43,202 bases of DNA. It comes from Micromonospora sp. KC606 (lineage in GTDB: Bacteria; Actinomycetota; Actinomycetes; Mycobacteriales; Micromonosporaceae). The notes below the pieces were generated by a model. The model had not been told where the DNA came from and made no database searches. It saw only the letters and a list, made by a program, of their open reading frames with translations. Location: positions 1 to 43,202 of the forward strand of contig NZ_SMKN01000027.1 of the NCBI RefSeq assembly GCF_004348675.1, written 5' to 3'. This document shows, in pieces, positions 7,565-14,943 of the stretch. Each line of letters begins with the position of its first letter. Positions within the stretch are counted from its first letter, which is position 1. Both the position numbers and the translations under genes were made by a program.

Positions 7565-7936
7565 CTAGCCGGACGGCTCGACGGCGAGCAGCGCCGCCAA
7601 CTGGCGCAGGATCACCGGACGCGCCCGGTAGTAGACCCAGGTGCCGCGCCGCTCGGCCTCCACCAGACCCGCCTCGCGCAGCGTCTTCAGGTGGTGCGAG
7701 ATGGTCGGGCCGGTCAGGTCGAACGCCGGCGTCAGGTCGCACACGCACGCCTCCCCGCCCTCGGCGGAAGCGATCATCGACATCAGCTGCAACCGCACCG
7801 GATCCCCGAGAGCCTTGAACGCGGGCGCGAGGACCGCGGCCGTCCCCGCCGGCACCCGCCGCTGCGCCAGCGGCGGGCAGCAGGGCGCGTCGGTGTTCAG
7901 GTCGATGACGGTGAGCGGCGCGGCTTGATTCGACAT
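7565..7936 (-). CDS. arsR: Arsenite-responsive ArsR repressor (Corynebacterium type)
   Basis: The protein has 123 residues: an N-terminal arm with Cys19-Cys20 (DAPCCPPL), the winged helix ALGDPVRLQLMSM, the sensor segment ACVCDL (Cys64, Cys66) and recognition helix LTGPTISHHLKTL. An N-terminal Cys pair combined with a Cys near the recognition helix resembles the arsenite site known for ArsR of Corynebacterium glutamicum. It faces away from the 42-aa ORF and the Cys-rich protein gene and probably controls that divergent transcription unit. The start at 7936 has no well-spaced ribosome binding site. Its 3' end faces the 3' end of arsO. Confidence 0.92.
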   Translation of the reverse strand: MSNQAAPLTVIDLNTDAPCCPPLAQRRVPAGTAAVLAPAFKALGDPVRLQLMSMIASAEGGEACVCDLTPAFDLTGPTISHHLKTLREAGLVEAERRGTWVYYRARPVILRQLAALLAVEPSG

Positions 7937-7959
7937 ACCTCTAGGTTGACATCCCTCTA
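7932..7959. promoter_or_regulatory. Direct repeat at the arsR start, probable operator
   Basis: GACATACCTCTA (7932-7943) and GACATCCCTCTA (7948-7959) are 11/12 identical with 4 bases between them. On the minus strand they surround the ATG of arsR. The spacing puts both on one face of about 1.5 helical turns. An autoregulatory ArsR site is the simplest reading. Confidence 0.45.
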
Positions 7960-8016
7960 ATCAGCGTGCAAATCTCTGTTTAGACGAACGTCAAGACAGG
8001 CGGCGGCGAGGTCGTC

Positions 8017-8145
8017 GTGTTCAGCAAGGCTCGGCGGTCATCGGCAGCCCCGGCGGGAGTGCTGTTCTGCGACTCCCGTGCCGAGGCGTCCGGCGCCGCC
8101 CAGCGCCGCCACGAGCACGCACGCGCCACCGCGAACATCCGATAA
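8017..8145 (+). CDS. 42-residue small protein, function unknown
   Basis: GTG at 8017 opens a 42-codon frame that ends at TAA 8145. GAGG lies 6 bases upstream of the start. The product begins VFSKARRSSAAPAGVLFCDS and ends in an Arg/His-rich helix. A basic start, a V-x-F-C-D segment and an Arg-rich end resemble short uncharacterised actinobacterial proteins, but I cannot name a family. It lies 16 bp before the Cys-rich gene, so the two may form an operon divergent from arsR. It could be a chance frame. Confidence 0.4.
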   Translation: MFSKARRSSAAPAGVLFCDSRAEASGAAQRRHEHARATANIR

Positions 8146-8161
8146 CCGAAAGGACATCCTG

Positions 8162-8407
8162 ATGAGCGAGAACACCCAGACCGTTGACGGTTTCGCCGGC
8201 GACCCGGCCGCCCTCGCGGTCACCGGATCCGGCTCCTGCTGTGCAAGCTCCGCCCAGGCGGTCGGCTCGATCCCCCCACCCGCCGGTGAGGCGGCGATCG
8301 CCCGCCCATGCTGCGGCACGGCGGAGGCCGCCCAGGCTGCCGGTTCCTGCTGCGGCGCCGACGCCAAGGCCGATGCCATCTACGCAGGGCAGGGGTGCTG
8401 CGGATGA
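8162..8407 (+). CDS. Cys-rich small protein with four vicinal Cys pairs
   Basis: The protein has 81 residues with eight cysteines arranged only as pairs: 26-27 (GSCCAS), 50-51 (RPCCGT), 63-64 (GSCCGA) and 79-80 (GCCG, the C-terminus). The start is ATG at 8162 with GAAAGGA 6 bases upstream. There is no signal peptide or membrane segment. Vicinal Cys pairs bind trivalent arsenic, and the gene sits between an arsenite-type arsR and a second arsR, so a cytoplasmic arsenite-binding or chaperone role is a reasonable inference. The Cys-Cys-Gly motifs also resemble the N-terminal region of ArsM methyltransferases, so a detached ArsM-like segment is an alternative. Confidence 0.7.
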   Translation: MSENTQTVDGFAGDPAALAVTGSGSCCASSAQAVGSIPPPAGEAAIARPCCGTAEAAQAAGSCCGADAKADAIYAGQGCCG

Positions 8408-8437
8408 TCTCGACCACGCCCACCGACCTGATAGACT

Positions 8438-8459
8438 TCTATCGCCTATCGGCGATAGA
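8438..8459. promoter_or_regulatory. Perfect palindrome upstream of arsR, probable ArsR operator
   Basis: TCTATCGCC (8438-8446) and GGCGATAGA (8451-8459) are perfect inverted arms with a 4-base spacer, 15 bases before the ATG at 8475. The half-site resembles the ATA-rich dyads of ArsR/SmtB repressors. It probably controls the arsR-arsN1-flavoprotein-MFS unit. Confidence 0.65.
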
Positions 8460-8474
8460 CGATGAAGGGAGCGG

Positions 8475-8804
8475 ATGGTGGGTGACTTACTCGACCGGGC
8501 GACCGCGCAGACCTACGCTTCGTGGTTCCGGGCCCTCGCGGACCCGACGCGGGTGCAGATCGTCGAGTACCTTGCCCGACACCACCGACCGATGAGCGTC
8601 GGCGAGATCGTCGCCGCCGTCGGACTGGCCCAGTCCACCGTCTCCCAACACCTGAAGATCCTCACCGAGGTGCGGTTCGTGCTCGTCGAGCCGATCGGCA
8701 CCGCCCGCCACTACCGCATCAACGACGCCTGCGTCGGCTGCTTCCCGTCCGCCGCCGACGTGGTCATGGGCCGCCCGGCTCCAGTCCCGAACGGAGAGTG
8801 CTGA
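8475..8804 (+). CDS. arsR: ArsR-family repressor with C-terminal cysteines
   Basis: The protein has 109 residues: winged helix WFRALADPTRVQIVEYL, recognition helix LAQSTVSQHLKIL and wing EPIGTARHYRI. The CxC of classical ArsR is missing; instead there are cysteines in DACVGCFPSAAD and a C-terminal NGEC, so metal sensing is probably C-terminal. The start is ATG at 8475 with AAGGGAG upstream, directly after a perfect palindrome. Its stop overlaps the next ATG by one base (TGATG), which couples it to the acetyltransferase. It is one of five ArsR-type regulators in 7.5 kb, each with different cysteine placement. Confidence 0.92.
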   Translation: MVGDLLDRATAQTYASWFRALADPTRVQIVEYLARHHRPMSVGEIVAAVGLAQSTVSQHLKILTEVRFVLVEPIGTARHYRINDACVGCFPSAADVVMGRPAPVPNGEC

Positions 8805-9301
8805 TGGCCGACATCACCGTCCGCCCGATGGCGACGGACAACGCCGACCGAGTCCTGGCGATCTACCAGGCCGGTCTCGACACCGGTCAGGCCAGCTTCG
8901 AGACCGTCGCCCCGACCTGGGCGGCGTTCGACGCCGGCAAACTGGCCGACCACCGGTTCGTGGCCATCGACGCAGACGAGGTCGTGGTCGGCTGGGTCGC
9001 CGTGTCACCGACGTCGACCCGCGCCGTCTACGCCGGTGTGGTGGAGCACTCCGTCTACGTCGACCCCGCCGCCCAGGGCAGAGGCGCCGGCCGGCTGCTC
9101 CTCGATGCCCTGATCGCGTCCACCGAGGCCGCCGGCATCTGGACCATCCAGTCCGGCGTCTTCCCCGAGAACACCGCCAGCCTCGCACTGCACCAACGGG
9201 CCGGGTTCCGGGTCATCGGCACCCGCGAACGCGTCGGCCGCCACCACGGCCGCTGGCGCGACGTCGTCCTCCTCGAACGTCGCAGCCCGACCATCCACTG
9301 A
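8804..9301 (+). CDS. arsN1: GNAT acetyltransferase, ArsN1-like
   Basis: The protein has 165 residues with a complete GNAT fold: ADITVRPMATDN at the start, HSVYVDPAAQGRGAGRLL as the acetyl-CoA P-loop, and a C-terminal SLALHQRAGFRVIGTRERVG segment typical of phosphinothricin-type acetyltransferases. ArsN1 enzymes acetylate the organoarsenical antibiotic arsinothricin, and related enzymes acetylate phosphinothricin. Coupling to arsR favours an arsenical substrate, but phosphinothricin cannot be excluded from sequence alone. The ATG at 8804 shares its A with the arsR stop codon. Confidence 0.85.
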   Translation: MADITVRPMATDNADRVLAIYQAGLDTGQASFETVAPTWAAFDAGKLADHRFVAIDADEVVVGWVAVSPTSTRAVYAGVVEHSVYVDPAAQGRGAGRLLLDALIASTEAAGIWTIQSGVFPENTASLALHQRAGFRVIGTRERVGRHHGRWRDVVLLERRSPTIH

Positions 9302-9372
9302 CCGCCGGCCGCTGCCGTAGCAGGCACCCCACAACCTGCTGATTCGACAAGTGTCAACATAAGGAGTTCTTG

Positions 9373-10782
9373 ATGAACGCCCTGGACCAGCCGCCTGTCG
9401 CCGTCATCGGCGCGGGCCCGGTCGGCCTCGCCGCCGCCGCCCACCTCCACGAGCGTGGCCTGCCCTTCACCGTCCTCGAAGCCGGGAACACCGCCGGTGC
9501 CGCCGTGCGGCAGTGGGGGCACGTACGCCTGTTCTCCCCGTGGCGGTACAACATCGACCCCGCCGCCCGCCGGCTGCTCGACGACGCCGGCTGGATCGCC
9601 CCGGACCCCGACACCCTGCCCACCGGCGCAGACCTCGTCGGCGACTACCTGCAGCCACTGGCGGCATTGCCGCAGCTCAAGCCGCACCTGCGCTACAGAA
9701 CCCGCGTTGCGGCGATCAGCCGACTCGGGTTCGACCGGCTCCGTACGGCTGGCCGCGAGCAGGCCCCGTTCCTGATCCGCCTGACCGACGGCGAGGAGAT
9801 CCTCGCCCGCGCCGTCATCGACGCCTCCGGCACCTGGGACACCCCCAACGTCCTCGGCGCGTGCGGCCTGCCCGCCCACGGCGAGCGCACAGCCAACCCA
9901 TTCCTGGAACAGTCGCTGCCGGACGTGCTCGGCGCCGGCCGGGCCCGCTTCGCCAGCCGCCACACCCTCGTGGTCGGAGCCGGACACTCCGCCGCCAACA
10001 GCTTGCTCTCCCTCGCCGACCTCGCCAGCCAGGAACCAGGCACGGAGGTCACCTGGGCGATCCGTTCCGCCTCCCCGGCCCGCACCTACGGCGGCGGCGA
10101 CGCCGACGCCCTCCCGGCACGCGGCGCACTCGGCACCCGGCTGCGCGACCACGTCGACGCCGGCCGCATCCGCCTACTCACCGGCTACTCCGTCCACACG
10201 ATCACCCCCACCGGCGGCCGGGTCTCCGTGCTCGTCCGCCACGCCGACGGCACCGACGAGTCCATCACCGTCGACCGCATCGTCGCCGCCACCGGCTTCC
10301 GCCCCGACCACACCATCGCCGCCGAACTGCGCCTGGACCTCGACCCCATCATGGGCGCCACCCGCGCCCTCGCCCCGCTCATCGACCCCAACGAACACTC
10401 CTGCGGCACCGTTCCCCCGCACGGCGTCGACGAACTCGCCCACCCCGAACCCGGCTACTACGCCGTCGGCATGAAAAGCTACGGCCGGGCACCCACCTTC
10501 CTCATGGCCACCGGCTACGAGCAGGTCCGCTCCGTCGTCGCCGCCCTCACCGGCGACTGGCAGACAGCCCGCGACGTCCAACTCGACCTGCCCGAAACCG
10601 GCGTCTGCAACAGCAACCCCAGCGACTCCACCGGCACCGAAAGCTGCTGCGGCCCCGCACCGCAACCCGCCGGAAAAGGACTCGCCACCGGCATCTCCGG
10701 CGGGCTGCTGTCCGCACCGCTGAACCTCATCAGCCTCAACACGCCGGCAACCGGCCAGACCGGCGGCGGCTGCGCCAACTGA
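9373..10782 (+). CDS. FAD/NAD(P)-dependent oxidoreductase with Cys-Cys tail
   Basis: The protein has 469 residues and a strong ribosome binding site (AAGGAG, 9361-9366). It has the FAD motif VAVIGAGPVGLAAAAHL near the start, RLFSPWRYN, the pyridine nucleotide motif LVVGAGHSAANSLL at about residue 197, and ATGFRPDH. The C-terminal 50 residues are unusual: GVCNSNP, then ESCCGPAP, ending in GGGCAN. The SCCG motif repeats in the small Cys-rich protein at 8162-8407. It is cotranscribed with arsR and arsN1 and overlaps the MFS gene, so oxidation or reduction of an arsenical before export is a fair inference. It is distinct from ArsO and longer by about 95 residues. Confidence 0.8.
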   Translation: MNALDQPPVAVIGAGPVGLAAAAHLHERGLPFTVLEAGNTAGAAVRQWGHVRLFSPWRYNIDPAARRLLDDAGWIAPDPDTLPTGADLVGDYLQPLAALPQLKPHLRYRTRVAAISRLGFDRLRTAGREQAPFLIRLTDGEEILARAVIDASGTWDTPNVLGACGLPAHGERTANPFLEQSLPDVLGAGRARFASRHTLVVGAGHSAANSLLSLADLASQEPGTEVTWAIRSASPARTYGGGDADALPARGALGTRLRDHVDAGRIRLLTGYSVHTITPTGGRVSVLVRHADGTDESITVDRIVAATGFRPDHTIAAELRLDLDPIMGATRALAPLIDPNEHSCGTVPPHGVDELAHPEPGYYAVGMKSYGRAPTFLMATGYEQVRSVVAALTGDWQTARDVQLDLPETGVCNSNPSDSTGTESCCGPAPQPAGKGLATGISGGLLSAPLNLISLNTPATGQTGGGCAN

Positions 10783-12017
10783 TGGCCACCTCCACGACGG
10801 CGCCCGCCGAACCCACGGTCGGCGGGCGCCACGGCTGGGGCATCGTCGCCGCCCTCGCCATCACCTCGACCGTCGGCTACGGCACCCTCTACTACGCCTA
10901 CGCGGTCCTCCTCAGCCCCATGGCTGCCAGTCTCGACGCCTCGACCACCGCCGTCACCGGCGCGCTGACCGCCAGCGTTCTCGCCGGCGCCCTGATGGCC
11001 ATCCCGGTCGGCAGGTGGCTCGACCGGCACGGCGGACGCGCCCTCATGACCACAGGCTCGATCACCGCCACGACCCTGCTGGTCGCCTGGTCCCAGATCC
11101 AGACCATCGGGCAGCTCTACGCCGTCATGATCGGCATCGGGATCAGCGGCGCCATGATCCTCTACGAACCCGCCTTCGCCGTCATCGTCTCCTGGTTCAC
11201 CACCGACCGGCGCCCCACCGCCCTGCTCGCCGTCACCGTCGTCGCCGGGTTCGCCAGCACCATCTTCATGCCCCTCACCGGTTTCCTGGTCGCCCACCTC
11301 GGCTGGCGCGGGGCGCTGCTCGCGCTCGCCGCCGTCCACGGCGCGGCAACCGTGCCCCTGCACGCCCTGGTCGTCCGCACACCGCCGCACATCAACACAC
11401 CCAGCCCCACGGCGCGGCCGGACCACTCCGTGCGCCGGGCGGTCGCAGGCGCCGCGACGCGCGACCCGCGATTCTGGATCCTCGCCGCCGCCCTCATCGC
11501 CCACGGCGCCGCCACCAGCACCATCAGCGTCCACCTCGTCGGCTACCTCACCAGCCGGGGCCATTCGGCCACCTTCGCTGCCACCGCCACGGGCCTGCTC
11601 GGCGTCCTGTCCGTCACCGGACGACTCGTCCTCACCAGCACCCGACGCCGCCTCTCGGTCACCACCATCGTCGCCGCGATCTTCGCCCTCCAGGCGGTCG
11701 CCGTCCTCGCCATGCCCCTCACCGCCGCAACCCGCGTCGGCGCCGTCGTCACCATCACCGGATTCGGGCTCGGCTTCGGCATCACCAGCCTCGCCACCCC
11801 GGCCCTGCTCACCGACCGCTACGGCACCACCGCCTACGCCACCATCGCCGGACGACTCGCCGCCCCCGCCACCATCGCCAAGGCCACCGCGCCTCTCGGT
11901 GCCGCCGCCATCCTGCACATCAACGGCGGATACACCCTCCTACTCGCCGGCGTGGCCGCCTGCTGTGTCCTCGCCGCCACCGGCATGCTGGCACGCGCCA
12001 CCGCCCCGCCCGGCTGA
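10782..12017 (+). CDS. MFS transporter in arsenic cluster
   Basis: The protein has 411 residues and about twelve hydrophobic segments, with the MFS loop 2-3 motif GRWLDRHGGR after the second segment and the family's N-half/C-half symmetry. The ATG shares one base with the stop of the flavoprotein gene (TGATG), so the two proteins are probably made together. It would be a proton-coupled efflux pump in the membrane. The substrate is unknown: the linked genes suggest an organoarsenical, an acetylated product or arsenite itself. MFS arsenite exporters such as ArsK are known, but I cannot place it in that group by eye. Confidence 0.82.
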   Translation: MATSTTAPAEPTVGGRHGWGIVAALAITSTVGYGTLYYAYAVLLSPMAASLDASTTAVTGALTASVLAGALMAIPVGRWLDRHGGRALMTTGSITATTLLVAWSQIQTIGQLYAVMIGIGISGAMILYEPAFAVIVSWFTTDRRPTALLAVTVVAGFASTIFMPLTGFLVAHLGWRGALLALAAVHGAATVPLHALVVRTPPHINTPSPTARPDHSVRRAVAGAATRDPRFWILAAALIAHGAATSTISVHLVGYLTSRGHSATFAATATGLLGVLSVTGRLVLTSTRRRLSVTTIVAAIFALQAVAVLAMPLTAATRVGAVVTITGFGLGFGITSLATPALLTDRYGTTAYATIAGRLAAPATIAKATAPLGAAAILHINGGYTLLLAGVAACCVLAATGMLARATAPPG

Positions 12018-12122
12018 CACCGCCGCCAACAGCACCCTCGGGCATCAAACAGCACCGCCACCAGCCTGAAGACGCGACAGCCGCATCACACTGACCACAG
12101 CCACAGCCACCAGGGCCACGGA

Positions 12123-12177
12123 CCGTCCTCGCCCCAGGACGGCGTGAGAGGTGACCGACACCAGGATCACCGATCCT
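12123..12177. terminator. Two hairpins between convergent MFS and LysR genes
   Basis: CCGTCCT-N6-AGGACGG (12123-12142) and AGGATC-ACC-GATCCT (12163-12177) are perfect short stems in the 224-bp gap between two convergent genes. Neither is followed by a T run. They may stop transcription from both sides. Nothing else was seen in the gap. Confidence 0.4.
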
Positions 12178-12241
12178 GCACACATGACCTCAGCCGACAT
12201 CGACTAGTCGGTCACCACCGATTGCGAGACAGAGCCGAGAT

Positions 12242-13150
12242 CTAAGCAGTCCCTCTGTCCTGGATCTGCGCGGCGGCGCGGCGGAGTTCGGCGATGACCA
12301 TTCGGATGGCTCGCCGGGCGGTGCGCTCGGGGCGGTGAAGCGCGTCGATGTGGCGTTGGGCGTGTACGTCGCTGAGCGGTCTTAGGACGATCGCCGGGTG
12401 GCGGCGCGCGGTCCAGCGCGGCATCAGGGCGAGACCACCGCCGGCGGCGACGGCCTCGGCGGCGACGGAGAACTCGTTGATGCGGTGGACGATGTCGAGT
12501 CGGCGGTTCGCTGCGGCGCCGATGGCCTCGATGGTGGCCAGCAGCGGGAAGTCGTCGTGGACGGTGATCCAGGGTTGACCTGCTACATCCTGCGGGGAGA
12601 GCCGTGTCTTGTCGGCCAGAGGGTGGCCGGCCGGTAGAGCCACGTCCAAGGGCTCATGGAGGAGGGGGGTGACCGTGACGGTGCGCGGCCACGGCGGAGC
12701 ATGGTCGAGTCTGTGGGCGAGTACAAGATCATAGTCGCGGGCGAGCCGGGGAAAACGGTCCTGGGCCACGTCCTCGTCGGCTAGCACGAGCCGGGGATTG
12801 CCCGGCCCGGCCAGGCCGCGCAACAGCAGGGGGAAGAAGGTCGCCCCCGCGCTGTGGAACGCCGCGACCGACACGTCACCGTCCGGTTGCTCGAGGAAAT
12901 TGGTGATCGTCTGCCGAGCCCGGGCCAGTGCGGTCTCCACCTCGACTGCCGCGCCGGCCAGTGCCTGGCCGGCGTCGGTGAGGACCACCCGCCGCCCGGA
13001 GCGTTCGGTGAGTGGGACGGGGATCGAACGTTGCAGCAGCCGCAGCTGCTGTGAGATCGCGGACGGCGTCACCAGCAGAGCCTCGGCGACCGCGCTGACG
13101 CTGCCGAGTTCTCCCAGCTCACGCAGGATCCGCAACTGCCGTACGTCCAT
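12242..13150 (-). CDS. LysR-family transcriptional regulator
   Basis: The protein has 302 residues, the usual LysR length. Residues 1-60 form the winged helix-turn-helix (MDVRQLRILRELGELGS, SAISQQLRLLQRS), and the rest is a type-2 periplasmic-binding fold that senses a small effector (FHSAGATFFPLLL, VALPAGHPLADK, GGGLALMPRW). It is divergent from an EamA transporter, with a palindrome between them, so it probably controls that transporter and itself. The effector is unknown. Confidence 0.9.
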   Translation of the reverse strand: MDVRQLRILRELGELGSVSAVAEALLVTPSAISQQLRLLQRSIPVPLTERSGRRVVLTDAGQALAGAAVEVETALARARQTITNFLEQPDGDVSVAAFHSAGATFFPLLLRGLAGPGNPRLVLADEDVAQDRFPRLARDYDLVLAHRLDHAPPWPRTVTVTPLLHEPLDVALPAGHPLADKTRLSPQDVAGQPWITVHDDFPLLATIEAIGAAANRRLDIVHRINEFSVAAEAVAAGGGLALMPRWTARRHPAIVLRPLSDVHAQRHIDALHRPERTARRAIRMVIAELRRAAAQIQDRGTA

Positions 13151-13158
13151 CCAGACAG

Positions 13159-13173
13159 TGTAGGGAGGCTACA
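13159..13173. promoter_or_regulatory. Palindrome between LysR and EamA genes
   Basis: TGTAG-N5-CTACA is a perfect 15-bp dyad, 8 bp upstream of the LysR start. Its size fits a LysR-type binding box. Confidence 0.5.
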
Positions 13174-13230
13174 AAACTATTTCAGAAGTTGGGCCTGGGC
13201 TTCAGCGTTCGTGTGGCTCAGCGTGGGCGC

Positions 13231-14175
13231 ATGTCTGATGCCCGCCGTACTGATGCGGTACTTCTCCTTGTCGCGATCGTCTGGGGTTCCAGCTACTTGA
13301 CGGCGAAGACGGCCACCGTCGCCCTACCCGTCCTGGTGGTGCTGTTCGCCCGCTATGCGATCGCCGCCGTTTTCTGTCTCGCCCTGGTCGTTTCCCGCCG
13401 GGCGACCCGCCGCTGGACCCGCGATGAGGTGCGCGTCGGGTCGCTGCTGGGCGTCAGCCAGGCGGCGGTGCTGGTGCTGGAGACGTACGGGGTAGCGCAC
13501 ACCAGTGCCGCCAACGCGGGTCTGATCATCAGCCTGACGATCGTGCTGACGCCAATGCTCGACCGGACCGGTGGACGCGGCAGGCTGCCCCTGACGTTCT
13601 TCGCCGCCGCCGGCGTCTGCGTGGTGGCCGTCGGTCTCCTGCTGTCCGGCACCGAGTTGCGCGCCGTCCGCAGCGGTGACCTGATGATGCTCGCCGCCGC
13701 GGTGGTGCGTGCCGGGCACGTCGCTCTCGTCGGGCGGCTTTCCTTGGGCCGCACCCTGCGCCCCCTGCACCTGACGGCCGTACAAACCGGCGTCGGCTGC
13801 GTGCTTTTCCTGCCCCCGGTCGCCGGCGACCTCGGCGTTCTGGCCCACAGCAGTGGCCTGACGTGGGCCCAGCTCGTCTACCTCGCGTTGTTCTGCGGCC
13901 TGTTCGCCTTCCTGTCCCAGACGTGGGCCGTGCAGCGGACCTCCGCAAGCCGGGCCAGCCTCCTGCTGGGCACCGAGCCGATCTGGGCGGTCGCTGTCGG
14001 GGCCGGGCTCGGCGGTGAACGGCTCACTGCCCTGGCCGCTGTGGGCGCGCTGCTCATGGTCGCCGGAACCTACTGGGGCCAGGCCATCGAGCGCGCCCAC
14101 CGCGCCGGGCCGGAACACACCACGGTGCCCGGTGCCGAGCCACTCGTCGGTGTTCCGGAGGGCAGGCGTGCCTGA
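13231..14175 (+). CDS. EamA/DMT-family transporter
   Basis: From ATG at 13231 the protein has 314 residues, the normal EamA size; a TTG at 13189 would add 14 residues with no better binding site. It has ten hydrophobic segments in two EamA repeats (LLLVAIVWGSSYLTAKTA at the start, LFCGLFAFLSQTWAVQ in the second half, with the conserved TEPIWAV). These membrane proteins export metabolites or amino acids. The divergent LysR gene is the probable regulator. The stop codon lies inside a long inverted repeat. Confidence 0.88.
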   Translation: MSDARRTDAVLLLVAIVWGSSYLTAKTATVALPVLVVLFARYAIAAVFCLALVVSRRATRRWTRDEVRVGSLLGVSQAAVLVLETYGVAHTSAANAGLIISLTIVLTPMLDRTGGRGRLPLTFFAAAGVCVVAVGLLLSGTELRAVRSGDLMMLAAAVVRAGHVALVGRLSLGRTLRPLHLTAVQTGVGCVLFLPPVAGDLGVLAHSSGLTWAQLVYLALFCGLFAFLSQTWAVQRTSASRASLLLGTEPIWAVAVGAGLGGERLTALAAVGALLMVAGTYWGQAIERAHRAGPEHTTVPGAEPLVGVPEGRRA

Positions 14176-14259
14176 CGCCTCTTGGGCCGACCGCTGCTCC
14201 GGCGGTGAGGCCGTCACCTGGGAGCGATGCCTACCTGGGCGGTCGGCCAGAAAGGCGTC
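14174..14259 (+). terminator. Large nested stem-loop after EamA gene
   Basis: Outer arms of 21 bases (14174-14194 and 14239-14259) match at 18 of 21 positions. Inside, GCTCC (14196-14200) pairs with GGAGC (14221-14225), and within that GGTGA (14204-14208) pairs with TCACC (14214-14218). The left arm includes the last bases of the EamA stop. A rho-independent-like terminator without T run, or a small structured RNA, are the two readings. Confidence 0.5.
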
Positions 14260-14303
14260 CAGTGGGCCACCTCACTTCCCAAGGGCGAGAACGCGGGTTA
14301 GCA

Positions 14304-14315
14304 TAACGCGCGTTA
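14304..14315. promoter_or_regulatory. TetR operator-like palindrome
   Basis: TAACGCGCGTTA is a perfect 12-bp palindrome 28 bp before the TetR start, in an otherwise short gap. It is the likely autoregulatory site. Confidence 0.6.
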
Positions 14316-14343
14316 CGCAACAGTGGTTATGCAAAGGGGTCGG

Positions 14344-14943
14344 ATGCCGAAGCAGGTAGAGCACGAAGAACGGCGGGCGACGATCTCGCAAGCCGTCTGG
14401 CAGGTCGTCTCGGACAGCGGTCTCGAGGGCCTGACGCTGCGTGCGGTCGCAGCCGCTGCAGGTTGCACCACGGGCATGGTCACCCACTACTTCTCGGACA
14501 AGAAAAAGCTGCTGGCCCACGCCCGTACCGAGATGCACCGCCGAATGGCGGCCCGTATCGACACACTGCCCGTTGCCGCCAGCGCCCGCGACACCCTCTA
14601 CGCCGTCGCCGAGCAGGCGCTGCCCCTGGACAGGGAACGACACCTGGAAGCCATTGTCTGGTCCCAGTTTTTGCTCACCACCCGCCACGATCCCGCCCTG
14701 CTCGCCGAGCACACCCGCAGCCACGCCTCCTGGATCCGTCGCCTGACCGGCCTGGTGCGCGCCGCCAGCCCGGCTCGTACGGAACCGGGGCTCCTCGACG
14801 ACCGGGTGCGCAGCCTGGTCGCCTGCCTGGACGGTCTCGCCCTCAATGCCGTGACCGACCCGAACGCCTATCCGGCCGACCTGCAGCGACGCGTGCTGCA
14901 GACCCAGCTCGACCTGATCCTCGAAGGGAACCCCAGCAAGTGA
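14344..14943 (+). CDS. TetR-family regulator
   Basis: From ATG at 14344 (AAAGGGG just upstream; a GTG at 14323 is in frame but lacks a site) the protein has 199 residues. The N-terminal helix-turn-helix is TLRAVAAAAGCTTGMVTHYF, followed by SDKKKLL, as in the BetI/AcrR-like branch. The rest is an all-helical ligand domain. A palindrome lies in the promoter. The gene is fused in expression to the acetyltransferase behind it: its TGA overlaps the next GTG as GTGA. It probably represses this two-gene unit and is released by the substrate of the acetyltransferase or a related toxin. Confidence 0.9.
   Translation: MPKQVEHEERRATISQAVWQVVSDSGLEGLTLRAVAAAAGCTTGMVTHYFSDKKKLLAHARTEMHRRMAARIDTLPVAASARDTLYAVAEQALPLDRERHLEAIVWSQFLLTTRHDPALLAEHTRSHASWIRRLTGLVRAASPARTEPGLLDDRVRSLVACLDGLALNAVTDPNAYPADLQRRVLQTQLDLILEGNPSK

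Noticed and set aside
8404..8595. Possible gene starting at ATG 8404, overlapping the stop of the Cys-rich gene
   Set aside because: It runs through the palindromic operator and then out of frame into arsR; its product has no protein-like pattern.
10515..11918. Long minus-strand open frame opposite the MFS gene
   Set aside because: Composition is almost only Gly, Asp, Glu and Arg, as expected for the mirror of a GC-rich coding strand; the sense gene is clear.
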